From positions 1,218,630 through 1,282,629 of the forward strand of contig NZ_LMEX01000002.1 of assembly GCF_001426645.1 (NCBI RefSeq): DNA of 64,000 bases. Direction: 5' to 3'. A program made the translations under genes and the position numbers. Positions 15,790-26,597 of this stretch are shown here, one piece after another. This stretch comes from Rhodanobacter sp. Root480 (lineage in GTDB: Bacteria > Pseudomonadota > Gammaproteobacteria > Xanthomonadales > Rhodanobacteraceae). The first letter of the stretch is position 1. Every line of letters begins with the position of its first letter. The notes beneath the pieces were generated by a model. That model did no database searches and had not been told where the DNA came from. It worked only from the letters and a program-made list of their open reading frames with translations.

Positions 15790-17157
15790 GTGGCGCAAAC
15801 AGAGCACGAGTTAGCCAGTGTCAGGATCGGCCTGAAAGAGAAGATCGGTTATGGCATCGGCGATGTCGGCTTCAACTTCTACTGGGCCAATATCTCCGCG
15901 TTCCTGCTGATCTTCTATACCGACACCATGGGCCTGCCCGCCGCGGCGGTCGGCACCATGATCCTGATCACCAAGATCATCGACGCCTTTACCGACCCGG
16001 CGATGGGCGCCGTTGCCGACCGCACCAGGTCGCGCTTCGGCAAGTTCCGCCCCTACCTGCTGTTTGCCGCCGTACCGATGGCGGCGGCAGGCGTGCTGAC
16101 CTACACCACGCCCGATCTGGGTGAGGGCGGCAAACTGATCTGGGCGTACGGCACCTATTCGCTGATGATGCTGATGTACACCATCCTCAGCACGCCCTAT
16201 TCGGCGCTGTCCGGCGTCATCACCGCCAACAGCCAGGATCGCACCACGCTGATCAGCTTCCGCTTCATCGCCGCCTTCACCGGCACCACGCTGGTGAACT
16301 ACTTCACGCTGGACATGGTGAAGTGGTTTGGCCAGGGCGACGACAAGCTCGGCTGGCAGCTGACCATGGCGGCGTACGGCGTGGCCGCGGCGATCATGTT
16401 CATGACGGTGTTCTTCACCACCCGCGAGCGCATCTCGCCGCCGCGCGAACAGAAGTCCGCGGTGATGGGCGACATCAGGGACCTGCTGGACAACCGCCCA
16501 TGGCTGGTGCTCTTCGCGCTGGCGCTGATCATCATGACCACCATCGTGATGCGCGCGGGTGCCTCGGTCTATTACATGAAGTATTACGTGGGGCAGGCCG
16601 ACCTGACCGGCGCCTTCCTGGCCGCGTACTCCATTGCACTGGCCATCGGCGCCGCCTGCACGCCGTTGATGACCCGCTTCATCGACAAGAAGAAGTTGAT
16701 GATGCTGTTGATGGCGGCCGTCGGCGTGCTCAGTTGCGTGATGGTGTTCGTGCCGAAGGACGCGATCTGGCTGATGTTCGGCATCAACACGCTGATCGGC
16801 TTCTTCCTCGGGCCCAAGTCGCCGCTGGCCTTCTCGATGTTTGCCGACACGGCTGATTACACCGAATGGAAAACCGGCCGTCGCGCCACCGCGATGACGT
16901 TTGCCGCGGCCACGTTCTCGCAGAAGCTGGGCGGCGCGATCGCGTCGGCGGTCATTGCGTGGATGCTGGCGGCGATGGGCTACGTGGCGAACGAAGCCCA
17001 GTCGGGCGCGTCGCAGCTGGGCATCGTGCTGCTGCTGACCGTCATCCCCGGCGTCATCGCACTCATCGCCGCATTCGTCATGCGTCTGTACACGCTGGAC
17101 GACGAAACGCTGGTGCGCGTGCAGACGGAATTGCTGGCGCGCAAATCCACGGTTTGA
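15790..17157 (+). CDS. GPH-family (MelB-like) sugar:cation symporter
   Basis: 455 residues from GTG 15790, with GGGAGA seven bases upstream; the frame opens at 15508 but the earlier codons are not transporter-like. Twelve hydrophobic segments are visible. The signature DAFTDPAMGAVADRTRSRFG (TM2 and loop 2-3, residues about 65-85) is diagnostic of glycoside-pentoside-hexuronide:cation symporters. PRK-like and DTADYTEWKTGRRATA motifs occur in the C-terminal half. It imports a sugar or glycoside across the inner membrane with a cation. The next gene, 30 bases downstream, is a GH94 phosphorylase, so the cargo is probably a cello-type disaccharide such as cellobionate or cellobiose. Confidence 0.9.
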   Translation: MAQTEHELASVRIGLKEKIGYGIGDVGFNFYWANISAFLLIFYTDTMGLPAAAVGTMILITKIIDAFTDPAMGAVADRTRSRFGKFRPYLLFAAVPMAAAGVLTYTTPDLGEGGKLIWAYGTYSLMMLMYTILSTPYSALSGVITANSQDRTTLISFRFIAAFTGTTLVNYFTLDMVKWFGQGDDKLGWQLTMAAYGVAAAIMFMTVFFTTRERISPPREQKSAVMGDIRDLLDNRPWLVLFALALIIMTTIVMRAGASVYYMKYYVGQADLTGAFLAAYSIALAIGAACTPLMTRFIDKKKLMMLLMAAVGVLSCVMVFVPKDAIWLMFGINTLIGFFLGPKSPLAFSMFADTADYTEWKTGRRATAMTFAAATFSQKLGGAIASAVIAWMLAAMGYVANEAQSGASQLGIVLLLTVIPGVIALIAAFVMRLYTLDDETLVRVQTELLARKSTV

Positions 17158-17187
17158 CCATTCTTTAGATCAGCGGAGCGGTTTCAG

Positions 17188-19548
17188 ATGCTTAACCCCA
17201 GCGCCGATGGCGAACGTTTCGAATTGCACAGCGCGGTAGCGATGCCGCGCGCGGCCGGCTTCCTGTGGAACCGGCGCATGATGATGCAGATGAATTGCCG
17301 CGGTTATGCCGTGGCGCAATTCATGCAGCCGGAGCCGGCCAAGTACGCGCATGCGCCGAACCTGGAAGCGAAGACGTTCATGCAGCCGGAGCAGCCGTAT
17401 TACGCGCATCATCCGGGGCGCTTTTTCTACATCAAGGACGAGGAGTCCGGCGAGATCTTCTCGGCGCCGCATGAGCCGGTGCGGGCCACGCCGGAAAGCT
17501 TCACGTTCTCCGCGGGCAAGGGCGACATCGCGTGGCGCGTGGTCTGTGCGGGCATCGAGGTCGAGATGGCGGTGTCGCTGCCGGTGAACGACGTGGTGGA
17601 GCTGTGGACGCTCACGGTGCGCAACCTGTCCGGCCGTGCGCGCAAGCTGAGCATCTACCCGTACTTTCCCATCGGCTACATGTCGTGGATGAACCAGTCG
17701 GCGGAGTACCGCGCCGACTTGGGCGGCGTGGTGGCCAGCAGCGTCGCGCCGTATCAGAAGGTGGCCGATTACTTCAAGCAGAAGGACTTCAAGGACAAGA
17801 CCTTCTTCCTGCATGAACGCGCGCCCGACGCGTGGGAGGCGAAGCAGGAAACCTTCGAGGGCGAGGGTGGCCTGCATCATCCCAGCGGCGTGCAGCAGGA
17901 GACGCTGGACGGTGGCGATGCGCGCTACGAAACCCCGGCGGCGGTGCTGCAGTACCGCCACGGCTTTGCGCCGGACGAGTCGCAGCAGTACCGCTTCATT
18001 TTCGGCCCCGCCTTCGACGACGCGGAAATCCGCGCACTGCGCGAGAAGTACCTGAGCGAGGCGGGTTTCGCCGATACCCGACGCGAGTATTCGGATTACG
18101 TGAGCCAGGGGCGTGGCTGCATCCAGATCGACACGCCCGATGCCGCCTTGAACAATTTCGTGAACCACTGGCTGCCGCGCCAGATGTTCTATCACGCCGA
18201 CGTCAACCGGCTCAGCACCGATCCGCAGACCCGCAATTACCTGCAGGACAACATGGGCATGAGCTACATCCGCCCGGCGGTGACGCGCTCGGCCTTCCTG
18301 CATGCCCTGAGCCAGCAGGAGGAGAGCGGCGCCATGCCCGACGGCATCCTGCTGATCGAAGGCGCCGAGCTGAAGTACATCAACCAGATCCCGCACACCG
18401 ACCATTGCGTGTGGCTGCCGGTCTGCCTGCAGGCCTACCTCGACGAAACCGGCGACTACGCGCTGCTGGACGAGCCGGTCACCGGCGTGACCGACGGCCG
18501 TACCCTGAGCGTGTTCGAGCGCATCAGCGCCGCGATGCGCTGGTTGCTGGACGTGCGCGACGAGCGCGGCTTGAGCCTGATCGCCCAGGGCGACTGGTGC
18601 GACCCGATGAACATGGTCGGCTACAAGGGCAAGGGGGTGTCCGGCTGGTTGTCGGTGGCCACCAGCTACGCCCTGAAACTGTGGGCCGCCGTGTGCGACG
18701 CGCGACAGCAGCCCAAGCTGGCGCAGTCGTTCCGCGAGGGTGCGCAGCAGCTCAATGAAGCAGTGAACGGCCAGCTGTGGGATGGCGAATGGTTCGCCCG
18801 CGGCATTACCGACGACGGCGTGATCTTCGGCACCCGCAAGGATGCCGAGGGCCGGATCTTCCTCAACCCGCAGAGCTGGGCGATCCTGGCCGGCACCGCC
18901 GACGACGCGCAGCGCGAAAAGATGCTGCAGGCAATCGAGCAGCAGCTCGAAACGCCGTATGGCGTGATGATGTTCGCGCCCGCGTTTACCGCCATGCGTG
19001 ACGACGTGGGCCGGGTGACGCAGAAATATCCGGGCTCGGCGGAGAACGGCGCGGTCTACAACCACGCGGCGATCTTCTACATCTACAGCCTGTACGACAT
19101 CACCGAATCCGAGCGCGCCTACCGCCTGCTGCGGCAGATGATCCCCGGCCCGGATGGTGACGACTACCTGCGGCGCGGCCAGCTGCCGGTGTTCATCCCC
19201 AACTACTACCGCGGCGCGTATTACCAGTTTCCGCGCACGGCCGGCCGCTCCAGCCAGCTGTTCAATACCGGCACGGTCTCGTGGGTCTACCGCTGCCTGG
19301 TCGAAGGCCTGTTCGGTTTGCAGGGGCAGGCCGACGGCTTGCGCATCGCGCCGCAGTTGCCGGCGGATTGGCCATCGGCGCGGGTGGTGCGCACGTTCCG
19401 CGGGGCGGAATTCGTGATCGAGATGGCGCGTGAGGCTGGGCGGAAGGAGACGTCCATCATCGTGGACGGCAAGGTGCTGGAAGGCGCCGTTGTCCGCGAT
19501 GTGGAGGCCGGCCGGCAGTACCAGGTGTCGGTGCGTTTACCCGGCTGA
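17188..19548 (+). CDS. GH94 phosphorylase, probably cellobionic acid phosphorylase
   Basis: 786 residues. GH94 inverting phosphorylases split a beta-glucoside with phosphate to alpha-glucose 1-phosphate and the acceptor sugar. A beta-sandwich N-terminal domain is followed by a linker and the (alpha/alpha)6 catalytic barrel. The catalytic-Asp motif reads [17 protein letters not shown] instead of the GDWNDGMN..GESVW of cellobiose phosphorylase. With the ~790-residue length, this agrees with the cellobionic acid (glucosyl-gluconate) phosphorylase branch known from Xanthomonas. The gene is in an apparent operon with the symporter. The glucose 1-phosphate would enter metabolism through pgm (36-37.7 kb). 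Cellobiose or another beta-glucoside as substrate is the alternative. Confidence 0.8.
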   Translation: MLNPSADGERFELHSAVAMPRAAGFLWNRRMMMQMNCRGYAVAQFMQPEPAKYAHAPNLEAKTFMQPEQPYYAHHPGRFFYIKDEESGEIFSAPHEPVRATPESFTFSAGKGDIAWRVVCAGIEVEMAVSLPVNDVVELWTLTVRNLSGRARKLSIYPYFPIGYMSWMNQSAEYRADLGGVVASSVAPYQKVADYFKQKDFKDKTFFLHERAPDAWEAKQETFEGEGGLHHPSGVQQETLDGGDARYETPAAVLQYRHGFAPDESQQYRFIFGPAFDDAEIRALREKYLSEAGFADTRREYSDYVSQGRGCIQIDTPDAALNNFVNHWLPRQMFYHADVNRLSTDPQTRNYLQDNMGMSYIRPAVTRSAFLHALSQQEESGAMPDGILLIEGAELKYINQIPHTDHCVWLPVCLQAYLDETGDYALLDEPVTGVTDGRTLSVFERISAAMRWLLDVRDERGLSLIAQGDWCDPMNMVGYKGKGVSGWLSVATSYALKLWAAVCDARQQPKLAQSFREGAQQLNEAVNGQLWDGEWFARGITDDGVIFGTRKDAEGRIFLNPQSWAILAGTADDAQREKMLQAIEQQLETPYGVMMFAPAFTAMRDDVGRVTQKYPGSAENGAVYNHAAIFYIYSLYDITESERAYRLLRQMIPGPDGDDYLRRGQLPVFIPNYYRGAYYQFPRTAGRSSQLFNTGTVSWVYRCLVEGLFGLQGQADGLRIAPQLPADWPSARVVRTFRGAEFVIEMAREAGRKETSIIVDGKVLEGAVVRDVEAGRQYQVSVRLPG

Positions 19549-19686
19549 ACCACGCCGGGAAGGGGTTCGTGGCATCGCCGCATGCGCGATGGCCCGCATA
19601 TTGCTGTGCAGCATGGCCCGGCGGCCGGATCGCATTCTGCGGACCCGGCGCTTGGCCGGGCAGCTGGAAAAGCGGGAGTCGCAACG

Positions 19687-20439
19687 ATGAAACGAACCAG
19701 GCAACTGATCCACCTTGGTGCAGCAGCGCTGGCCCTTTGCACCGCACCGACCCTCATGGCGGCCGAAAGCGCCACCATCGGCAATGTCACCGTCGTCAAT
19801 GACTATCTGTTCCGCGGCCTCTCGCAGAGCGACCGCGACCCGGCCTTGCAGGCCGGCCTGGAATACGACCATGCCAGCGGCTGGTACGTGGGCGGCTGGG
19901 GCAGCAGCATCAGCTGGCTGTCCGATACGTCCGCGCCGGGCGCGCGGGTTTCCAGCAGCGTGGAACTGGACGTCTATACCGGTTACCGCACCAAGGTTGG
20001 CGACGACTGGACGCTCGACGGCGGCCTGTACGAGTACTACTACCCGGGCAGCTATCCGCACGGCTACACCCGGCCGTACACGTTGGAGGCCTACGCCGCG
20101 GTAGGCTGGCGCGCGCTGACGCTGAAATATTCGCAGACGCTGGGCAACGCGTTCGGGGTGGCGGACAGCCGCAACAGCAGCTACGTCGATCTCTCCTGGA
20201 ACTGGGAGTTCACCCCGGGCTGGCTGGTCAACGCCCACGCCGGCCGCCAGCGGATCGCCGGCGCCAGCGCCGCCAGCTACAGCGACTGGAAGCTGGGCCT
20301 CACCCGCAACTTCGACCACGGTTACGCGGTGGCGCTGGGTTATTACGACACCAACGCGCGGCGGTCGGTCTACACCAACGCGATGGGCCACTACCTGGGC
20401 CGGGCCACGGCGGTGATCAGCGCCAGCAAGGCGTTCTGA
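19687..20439 (+). CDS. TorF-family putative porin
   Basis: 250 residues from ATG 19687; the frame opens at 19582 but the signal peptide (KRTRQLIHLGAAALALCTAP, cut after LMA) starts here. VVNDYLFRGLSQSDRDPALQ near residues 35-55 is the signature of the Gcw_chp/TorF outer-membrane family, and tyrosine-rich strands follow to a C-terminal Phe. It likely forms a beta-barrel. Its position, 138 bases after the GH94 gene and before the nitrogen-regulated glnA promoter, allows cotranscription with the sugar genes or separate control. The substrate is unknown; oligosaccharide entry is only a contextual guess. Confidence 0.85.
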   Translation: MKRTRQLIHLGAAALALCTAPTLMAAESATIGNVTVVNDYLFRGLSQSDRDPALQAGLEYDHASGWYVGGWGSSISWLSDTSAPGARVSSSVELDVYTGYRTKVGDDWTLDGGLYEYYYPGSYPHGYTRPYTLEAYAAVGWRALTLKYSQTLGNAFGVADSRNSSYVDLSWNWEFTPGWLVNAHAGRQRIAGASAASYSDWKLGLTRNFDHGYAVALGYYDTNARRSVYTNAMGHYLGRATAVISASKAF

Positions 20440-20495
20440 ATCGGGGACGCCGCGCCACGTCGTCCTCGGCGTGGAACGGCGTCGGCGGCAGCACA

Positions 20496-20532
20496 TGCAC
20501 CAAGCTGGTGAAATGAGGCACCATGCTGCACC
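20496..20532 (+). promoter_or_regulatory. Two NtrC-like binding sites upstream of glnA
   Basis: TGCACCAAGCTGGTGAA (20496-20512) and AGGCACCATGCTGCACC (20516-20532) resemble the NtrC consensus TGCACC-N5-GGTGCA. They sit 75-110 bases upstream of a sigma-54 promoter, the normal enhancer position. Confidence 0.65.
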
Positions 20533-20605
20533 GTTAAGGGACTTTGCTGTCAGCCTCATGGCGCGCGAAGCCCCACGGCATGCGGTTTTCCCGCTACTGT
20601 GCCGT

Positions 20606-20621
20606 TGGCACACCGTTTGCT
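20606..20621 (+). promoter_or_regulatory. Sigma-54 (RpoN) promoter of glnA
   Basis: TGGCAC-ACCGT-TTGCT matches the -24/-12 consensus TGGCAC-N5-TTGCW at every defined position. The predicted start of transcription is near 20632, 25 bases before the glnA ATG. Confidence 0.9.
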
Positions 20622-20656
20622 AAAGCTCATCCGCCCATTCCATTCGAGGTTGCTCC

Positions 20657-22066
20657 ATGACTGCTCAGAAAGTGCTCGACCTGATCCAGGAACACGACGT
20701 CGAGTTCGTCGATCTCCGTTTTGCCGACATGCTCGGCGTGCACCACCACGTCACGTTCCCGGCGCATCAGATCGATGAGTCCACGTTCGAGGACGGCAAG
20801 ATGTTCGACGGTTCGTCGATCACCGGCTGGAAGGGCATCAACGAGTCGGACATGATCCTCATGCCGGACCCGGAAACCGCGCATCTGGATCCGTTCAGCG
20901 CGCACGTGCAGCTGATCCTGCATTGCGACGTGCTGGAGCCCAGCACCATGCAGGCCTACGGCCGTGATCCGCGCTCGATCGCCAAGCGCGGCGAGGCGTT
21001 CCTGAAATCCACCGGCATCGCCGACACCGCATTCTTCGGGCCGGAGCCGGAATTCTTCATTTTCGATTCCATCCGTTTCCAGAACGACCCGGGTCGCGTT
21101 TTCTACGAGATCGGCTCCGAAGAGGCGGCCTGGTCGTCGCGCTACAAGTACGACGGCAACAACACCGGCCACCGCCCGGGCGTGAAGGGCGGCTATTTCC
21201 CGGTCAGCCCGGTCGATTCGCTGGGTGACCTGCGCGCCGACATGTGCAAGGTGCTGGAGTCGCTGGGCCAGACCGTCGAAGTGCATCACCACGAAGTGGC
21301 CAACGCGGGCCAGTGCGAGATCGGCGTCAAATTCAACACGCTGGTGAAGAAGGCGGACGAGCTGATCACCATGAAATACGTGGTCAAGAACGTGGCGCAC
21401 CAGAACGGCAAGACCGTCACCTTCATGCCCAAGCCGCTGGTCGGCGACAACGGCAGCGGCATGCACGTGCACCAGTCGCTGTCGAAGAATGGCGAGAACC
21501 TGTTTGCCGGCGACCTCTACGGCGGCCTGTCGCAGATGGCGCTGTGGTACATCGGCGGCATCTTCAAGCACGCCAAGGCGATCAACGCGTTCTCCAACTC
21601 CACCACCAACAGCTACAAGCGCCTGGTGCCGGGTTTCGAGGCGCCGGTGATGCTGGCCTATTCGGCGCGCAACCGCTCCGCCAGCTGCCGCATCCCGTAC
21701 GTGGCCAGCCCCAAGGGCCGTCGCATCGAAGTGCGTTTCCCCGACCCGATGCAGTCGGGCTACCTGGTGTTCACCGCGCTGATGATGGCCGGCCTGGACG
21801 GCATCATCAACAAGATCGACCCGGGCGCCCCGGCCGACAAGGACCTGTACGACCTGCCGCCGGAAGAAGAGAAGAACATCCCGCAGGTCTGCTCCAGCCT
21901 CGACGCCGCGCTGGAAGCGCTGGACAAGGATCGTGACTTCCTGAAAGCCGGTGGCGTGTTCACCGACGACTTCATCGATGCCTACATCGAAGTGAAGATG
22001 AAGGAAGTCACCAAGTACCGCGCCAGCACGCACCCGCTGGAGTTCCAGATGTACTACTCGCTGTAA
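20657..22066 (+). CDS. glnA: Glutamine synthetase, type I
   Basis: 469 residues, the usual length. It makes glutamine from glutamate, ammonia and ATP in the cytosol as a dodecamer. Family signatures include [12 protein letters not shown] (about 55-66), the ATP-binding segment [16 protein letters not shown] and the Glu-flap region [17 protein letters not shown]. The adenylylation segment [10 protein letters not shown] carries the regulatory Tyr near 398, so activity should be controlled by GlnE. Transcription is expected from the sigma-54 promoter at 20606-20621 with NtrC, whose gene pair lies 2 kb downstream. A hairpin terminator follows the stop. Confidence 0.98.
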   Translation: MTAQKVLDLIQEHDVEFVDLRFADMLGVHHHVTFPAHQIDESTFEDGKMFDGSSITGWKGINESDMILMPDPETAHLDPFSAHVQLILHCDVLEPSTMQAYGRDPRSIAKRGEAFLKSTGIADTAFFGPEPEFFIFDSIRFQNDPGRVFYEIGSEEAAWSSRYKYDGNNTGHRPGVKGGYFPVSPVDSLGDLRADMCKVLESLGQTVEVHHHEVANAGQCEIGVKFNTLVKKADELITMKYVVKNVAHQNGKTVTFMPKPLVGDNGSGMHVHQSLSKNGENLFAGDLYGGLSQMALWYIGGIFKHAKAINAFSNSTTNSYKRLVPGFEAPVMLAYSARNRSASCRIPYVASPKGRRIEVRFPDPMQSGYLVFTALMMAGLDGIINKIDPGAPADKDLYDLPPEEEKNIPQVCSSLDAALEALDKDRDFLKAGGVFTDDFIDAYIEVKMKEVTKYRASTHPLEFQMYYSL

Positions 22067-22084
22067 CAGGCGATTCATGCGGGA

Positions 22085-22119
22085 AGACCACGGACGCTGC
22101 GGCGTCCGTGGTCGTTTTG
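22085..22119 (+). terminator. Rho-independent terminator of glnA
   Basis: GACCACGGACGC pairs with GCGTCCGTGGTC around TGCG, followed by GTTTTGG. It begins 20 bases after the glnA stop. Confidence 0.85.
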
Positions 22120-22238
22120 GGGCGGCGGATTCGGGCACACTTTCGCCCGCGTTTCATGTGGTCGGCGTAACCTTGGTGGTCGCCGTTGGCCGCATCTCGT
22201 GGCGCGGCCGCCCCTCACATCCCCGCAGGAACAACGCC

Positions 22239-23126
22239 ATGGCCAACGCAAACGCCGCCTCATCGGGCACTTTCAAGATCGGCGGAAATACCGCCATCCA
22301 TCGCCTCGGTTTCGGCGCCATGCGCATCACCGGCAAGGGCATCTGGGGGCTACCGGCGGACAAGGCCGAGTGCTTGCGCACGCTGCGGCGACTGCCCGAG
22401 CTGGGCGTCAATTTCATCGATACCGCCGATTCCTACGGGCCCGATGTGTCCGAGGGGTTGATCCGCGAAGCGCTGCATCCGTATCCCGGCATGCTGGTGG
22501 CCACCAAGGCCGGGCTGACCCGCAGCGGGCCGGACCAGTGGCAGCCGCTGGGTCGCCCCGAATACCTGCGTCAGCAGGCGCTGAAAAGCCTGCGCTGGCT
22601 GGGTGTGGAGCAGATCGGTCTGTGGCAGTTGCACCGCATCGACAACAAGGTGCCGCGCGATGAGCAGTTCGGCGCGATCAAGGCGTTGCTGGACGAGGGC
22701 ATCATCGCCCACGCGGGCCTGAGTGAGGTGTCGGTGGATGACGTGGTTGCGGCGTCCGCCGTGTTCCCCGTAGCCACCGTGCAGAACCGCTACAACCTGG
22801 TCGATCGCGGCAGCGAGGACGTGCTCGACCATTGCGAAAAACACGGCATCGGCTTTATCCCGTGGTATCCGCTGGCCGCCGGCAGCCTGGCCGGCAAGGG
22901 CGGGCTGCTCGATCGCATCGCCGCCGCGCATGACGCCACGCCCGGCCAATTGGCGCTGGCCTGGCTGCTGCGGCGCAGCCCGGTGATGCTGCCGATCCCC
23001 GGCACGTCGAAGGTCAGCCATCTGGAACAGAACGTGGCCGCGGCCGGCATCACGCTGTCCGACGAGGAATTCGCGGAACTGGACGCGGGCGGCAAGGCGG
23101 AGTCCAGCTCCGCCACGCCCGACTGA
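22239..23126 (+). CDS. Aldo/keto reductase
   Basis: 295 residues from ATG 22239, where the family N terminus begins; the frame is open back to 22077 across the glnA terminator. NADPH-dependent reductase fold. GFGAMRITG (about 24-32), DTADSYGP (with catalytic Asp and Tyr), ATKAG (Lys) and LWQLHRID (His) supply the catalytic tetrad. [17 protein letters not shown] near the C terminus binds the cofactor phosphate. It is similar to the YdbC/Tas-like soluble oxidoreductases. Substrate unknown. It stands alone between glnA and a convergent membrane-protein gene whose stop is adjacent. Confidence 0.92.
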   Translation: MANANAASSGTFKIGGNTAIHRLGFGAMRITGKGIWGLPADKAECLRTLRRLPELGVNFIDTADSYGPDVSEGLIREALHPYPGMLVATKAGLTRSGPDQWQPLGRPEYLRQQALKSLRWLGVEQIGLWQLHRIDNKVPRDEQFGAIKALLDEGIIAHAGLSEVSVDDVVAASAVFPVATVQNRYNLVDRGSEDVLDHCEKHGIGFIPWYPLAAGSLAGKGGLLDRIAAAHDATPGQLALAWLLRRSPVMLPIPGTSKVSHLEQNVAAAGITLSDEEFAELDAGGKAESSSATPD

Positions 23127-23438
23127 TCAGCGACGTCGGCGCGAGCGTCGCCAGCGCAGCCAGCGGCGCTCCACCCACAGCAGGGTCCGCAACATCGGGC
23201 GGCGCAGAAAGGGCAGGTCCTCGGCCAGCAGCAACAGCCCCAGCGGCAACATCCACAGGCCCAGTATCGGCAAAACGCTGAAGATGCCCCCGGCAATCAG
23301 CAGCAGGCCCACCGGCACGCGGACCCAGCGCGACGAGGGCACGCGCAGCCATCGTATCGGCCGCGCAATCCACCCGGGCAACTGGGTTTCCATGCGATGG
23401 AAATGGCGGTTGAGCCGTGTCTCGTCCTTGTCGATCAT
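23127..23438 (-). CDS. Small tryptophan/arginine-rich membrane protein
   Basis: 103 residues from ATG 23438; a TTG four codons upstream is possible. A charged N terminus (IDKDETRLNRHF) leads to two hydrophobic segments near residues 40-57 and 60-75 (VGLLLIAGGIFSVLPILGLW, then MLPLGLLLLAED). The Arg-rich tail ends RRSRRRR. It resembles the PGPGW/TIGR02611-like small membrane proteins, function unknown. It converges on the aldo/keto reductase gene with no spacer. Confidence 0.65.
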   Translation of the reverse strand: MIDKDETRLNRHFHRMETQLPGWIARPIRWLRVPSSRWVRVPVGLLLIAGGIFSVLPILGLWMLPLGLLLLAEDLPFLRRPMLRTLLWVERRWLRWRRSRRRR

Positions 23439-23556
23439 GCGGCGCGGCAATCGGCGGTCATCATGCAGGCATTGTATGTCGCGACCTGTCCGCTGACCGG
23501 CTGCGGAGGGAGTGGCAGATGCCGTGGTTCATCTATCGAACCTTGTCCGGACGCCG

Positions 23557-23844
23557 CTATTCCTCCTCATCGACCCCGTTGCCGCGCGCCTGGTAGGAGG
23601 GGTCCGCCGCATCGCGCACATGGCGTGTCGCCTCGCGCAGCCGTGGCTCCAGCCGCGCGCAGTCCAGCACCACCTTGCCCGAATGCACGCCGCGCACCGC
23701 CGACAGCGGCAGCTCGAAGTCGCCCGCATTCTCGATATAGATGACCAACTCCGGCGGCTCCGGCCGGATCTCCCGCACCGAGCCGATGCCTTCGCCCCCG
23801 TCGGAGACGAAAACCATGTCGCCCAACTGGATGGATTCGTGCAT
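23557..23844 (-). CDS. Conserved hypothetical protein (PRC-barrel-like beta domain)
   Basis: 95 residues from ATG 23844, with AGAGGG upstream. The sequence MHESIQLGDMVFVSDGGEGI followed by alternating beta strands suggests a small beta-barrel resembling PRC-barrel or DUF2171 proteins, with a hydrophilic tail ending in acidic residues. No catalytic residues and no signal peptide. Function unknown. The gene is divergent from ntrB, so its promoter region overlaps the NtrC-like inverted repeat region. Confidence 0.6.
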   Translation of the reverse strand: MHESIQLGDMVFVSDGGEGIGSVREIRPEPPELVIYIENAGDFELPLSAVRGVHSGKVVLDCARLEPRLREATRHVRDAADPSYQARGNGVDEEE

Positions 23845-24005
23845 GTTGGAGGCCCTCTTTCGTGGCGTCGGTACACGCTCGCGGCGTGTCCCGCCACAGT
23901 GCCCACCGCAGGGTGAATGCCCGGTATAAACGGTGCCAAGCCGATGTTCCACGACGGAATTTGCCCCGCGATGCAGTAGACCGCACGCCATACACATCAG
24001 GGCTA

Positions 24006-24041
24006 TTGCACCAAATGTAAACAACACCCACAATGGTGCAA
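24006..24041 (+). promoter_or_regulatory. Wide NtrC-like inverted repeat at the ntrB start
   Basis: TTGCACCA (24006-24013) and TGGTGCAA (24034-24041) are perfect inverse copies of an NtrC half-site, but separated by 20 bases instead of the usual 3-5. The right arm overlaps the A of the ntrB ATG. NtrC autoregulation is plausible; an RNA hairpin hiding the start is an alternative. Confidence 0.5.
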
Positions 24042-25034
24042 TGAGCGACCGCGACTGGCAGGCGTGTGCGGAGCAGATGGCGGCGGGGCTGGCCCTCGTC
24101 GACGCCGATCTGCGTCTGCAATGGCTCAACCCCGCGCTCGCCGAATGGCTGGAATGGGGGCCGCGCAGCGCGCTTGGCCAGCCGCTGGCCGGTGTGCTGG
24201 GCGATGCCTCCCGGCAGGCACAGCGGAGTCTGGCGCAGCAGCGGCCGGTGCAATTGCGTGGAGTGGTGCTGACCGCTGTGAGCGGTCGGCAAACGCGGGT
24301 CGACATCGCGCTGCAACCACTCGATGGCGGCTTGTTGCTGGAGGCGCACGCGCTGGCCGAATCGCCGTCGGGCCAGTCGCCGCTGTCGGCCACGTTGCGT
24401 GGTTTCGCGCACGAAATGAAAAACCCGCTGGCCGGCCTGCGCGGTGCCGCGCAGTTGCTGCAGCGGCGCGTGACCGGCGAGGACCTGCAGGCGCTGGCCG
24501 GCCTGATCATCGATGAGGCCGATCGCCTGGGCGCGCTGGCCAGCCGCCTGTTGCACAACGACGGCGCGCCCACGCTGGCGCCGGTGAACATCCATCAGCC
24601 GCTGCAGCGCGTCGCCGACCTGCTGCAGGCCGAGCCGCAGCCGCCGCGGCTGCGGCTCGACTACGACCCCAGCCTGCCCGACCTGCACGGCGACGCCGAC
24701 CGCCTGCAGCAGGCGCTGTTGAACCTGGCCCGCAACGCGCTGGAAGCCGGCGCCACCACGCTCACCCTGCGCACCCGCGCCGAGTACGGCCTGCGCCTGG
24801 GCGACGGTGTGGCGCGGATGGCGCTGCGCGTGGACGTGGCCGACGACGGCCCCGGCGTACCCGCGGCCTTGCGCGACACCTTGTTCGAACCGCTGGTGTC
24901 CGGCCGCGTCGACGGCACCGGCCTGGGCCTGGCGCTGTCGCGCGAAATCGCCCACGAACATGGCGGCGAACTGCGCTACATCAGCCGCGCCGGCGACACC
25001 GTGTTCTCGCTGTACCTGCCACTGGAGTCTGGCC

Positions 25035-25042
<8 letters not shown>
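24041..25042 (+). CDS. glnL: Nitrogen regulation sensor histidine kinase NtrB (GlnL)
   Basis: 333 residues from ATG 24041. An N-terminal PAS-type domain (residues ~1-105) precedes the dimerisation/phosphoacceptor helix GFAHEMKNPLAGLRG with His 124. The HATPase domain has the N-box NLARNALEAGA, the G1 box VADDGPGVP and the G2 box GTGLGLALSREIAHEHGG. No membrane segments, as expected for the cytosolic NtrB that reads PII (GlnB) and phosphorylates NtrC. The stop overlaps the ntrC ATG by 8 bases, so the two are translated together. Confidence 0.95.
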
Positions 25043-26429
<1,387 letters not shown>

Positions 26430-26479
26430 GGGGGCTTCCCGCAAACGCTGCACCTCAACGCCACAAAGAAACCGTAATC

Positions 26480-26512
26480 CCCTCTCCCCTGCGGGGAGAG
26501 GGTAGGGAGAGG
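26480..26512 (+). repeat. CCTCTCCCC palindrome
   Basis: CCTCTCCCC-TGC-GGGGAGAGG forms a short GC-rich hairpin after ntrC, followed by GTAGGGAGAGGGG. The same type recurs at 26603-26624 and 45695-45796. It may act as a terminator or a dispersed repeat. Confidence 0.6.
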
Positions 26513-26597
26513 GGGCACACGCCGCGGGGAAGCTCAACGAAGCTTGCTCGCATCGCCGAACCCCCCCCGGCCTCCCCGCAAGCACCGACCCCTCTCC

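Noticed and set aside
26430..26597. Possible coding frames between ntrC and the GH94 gene
   Set aside because: Only short frames through palindromes; no ribosome binding site or protein-like composition.
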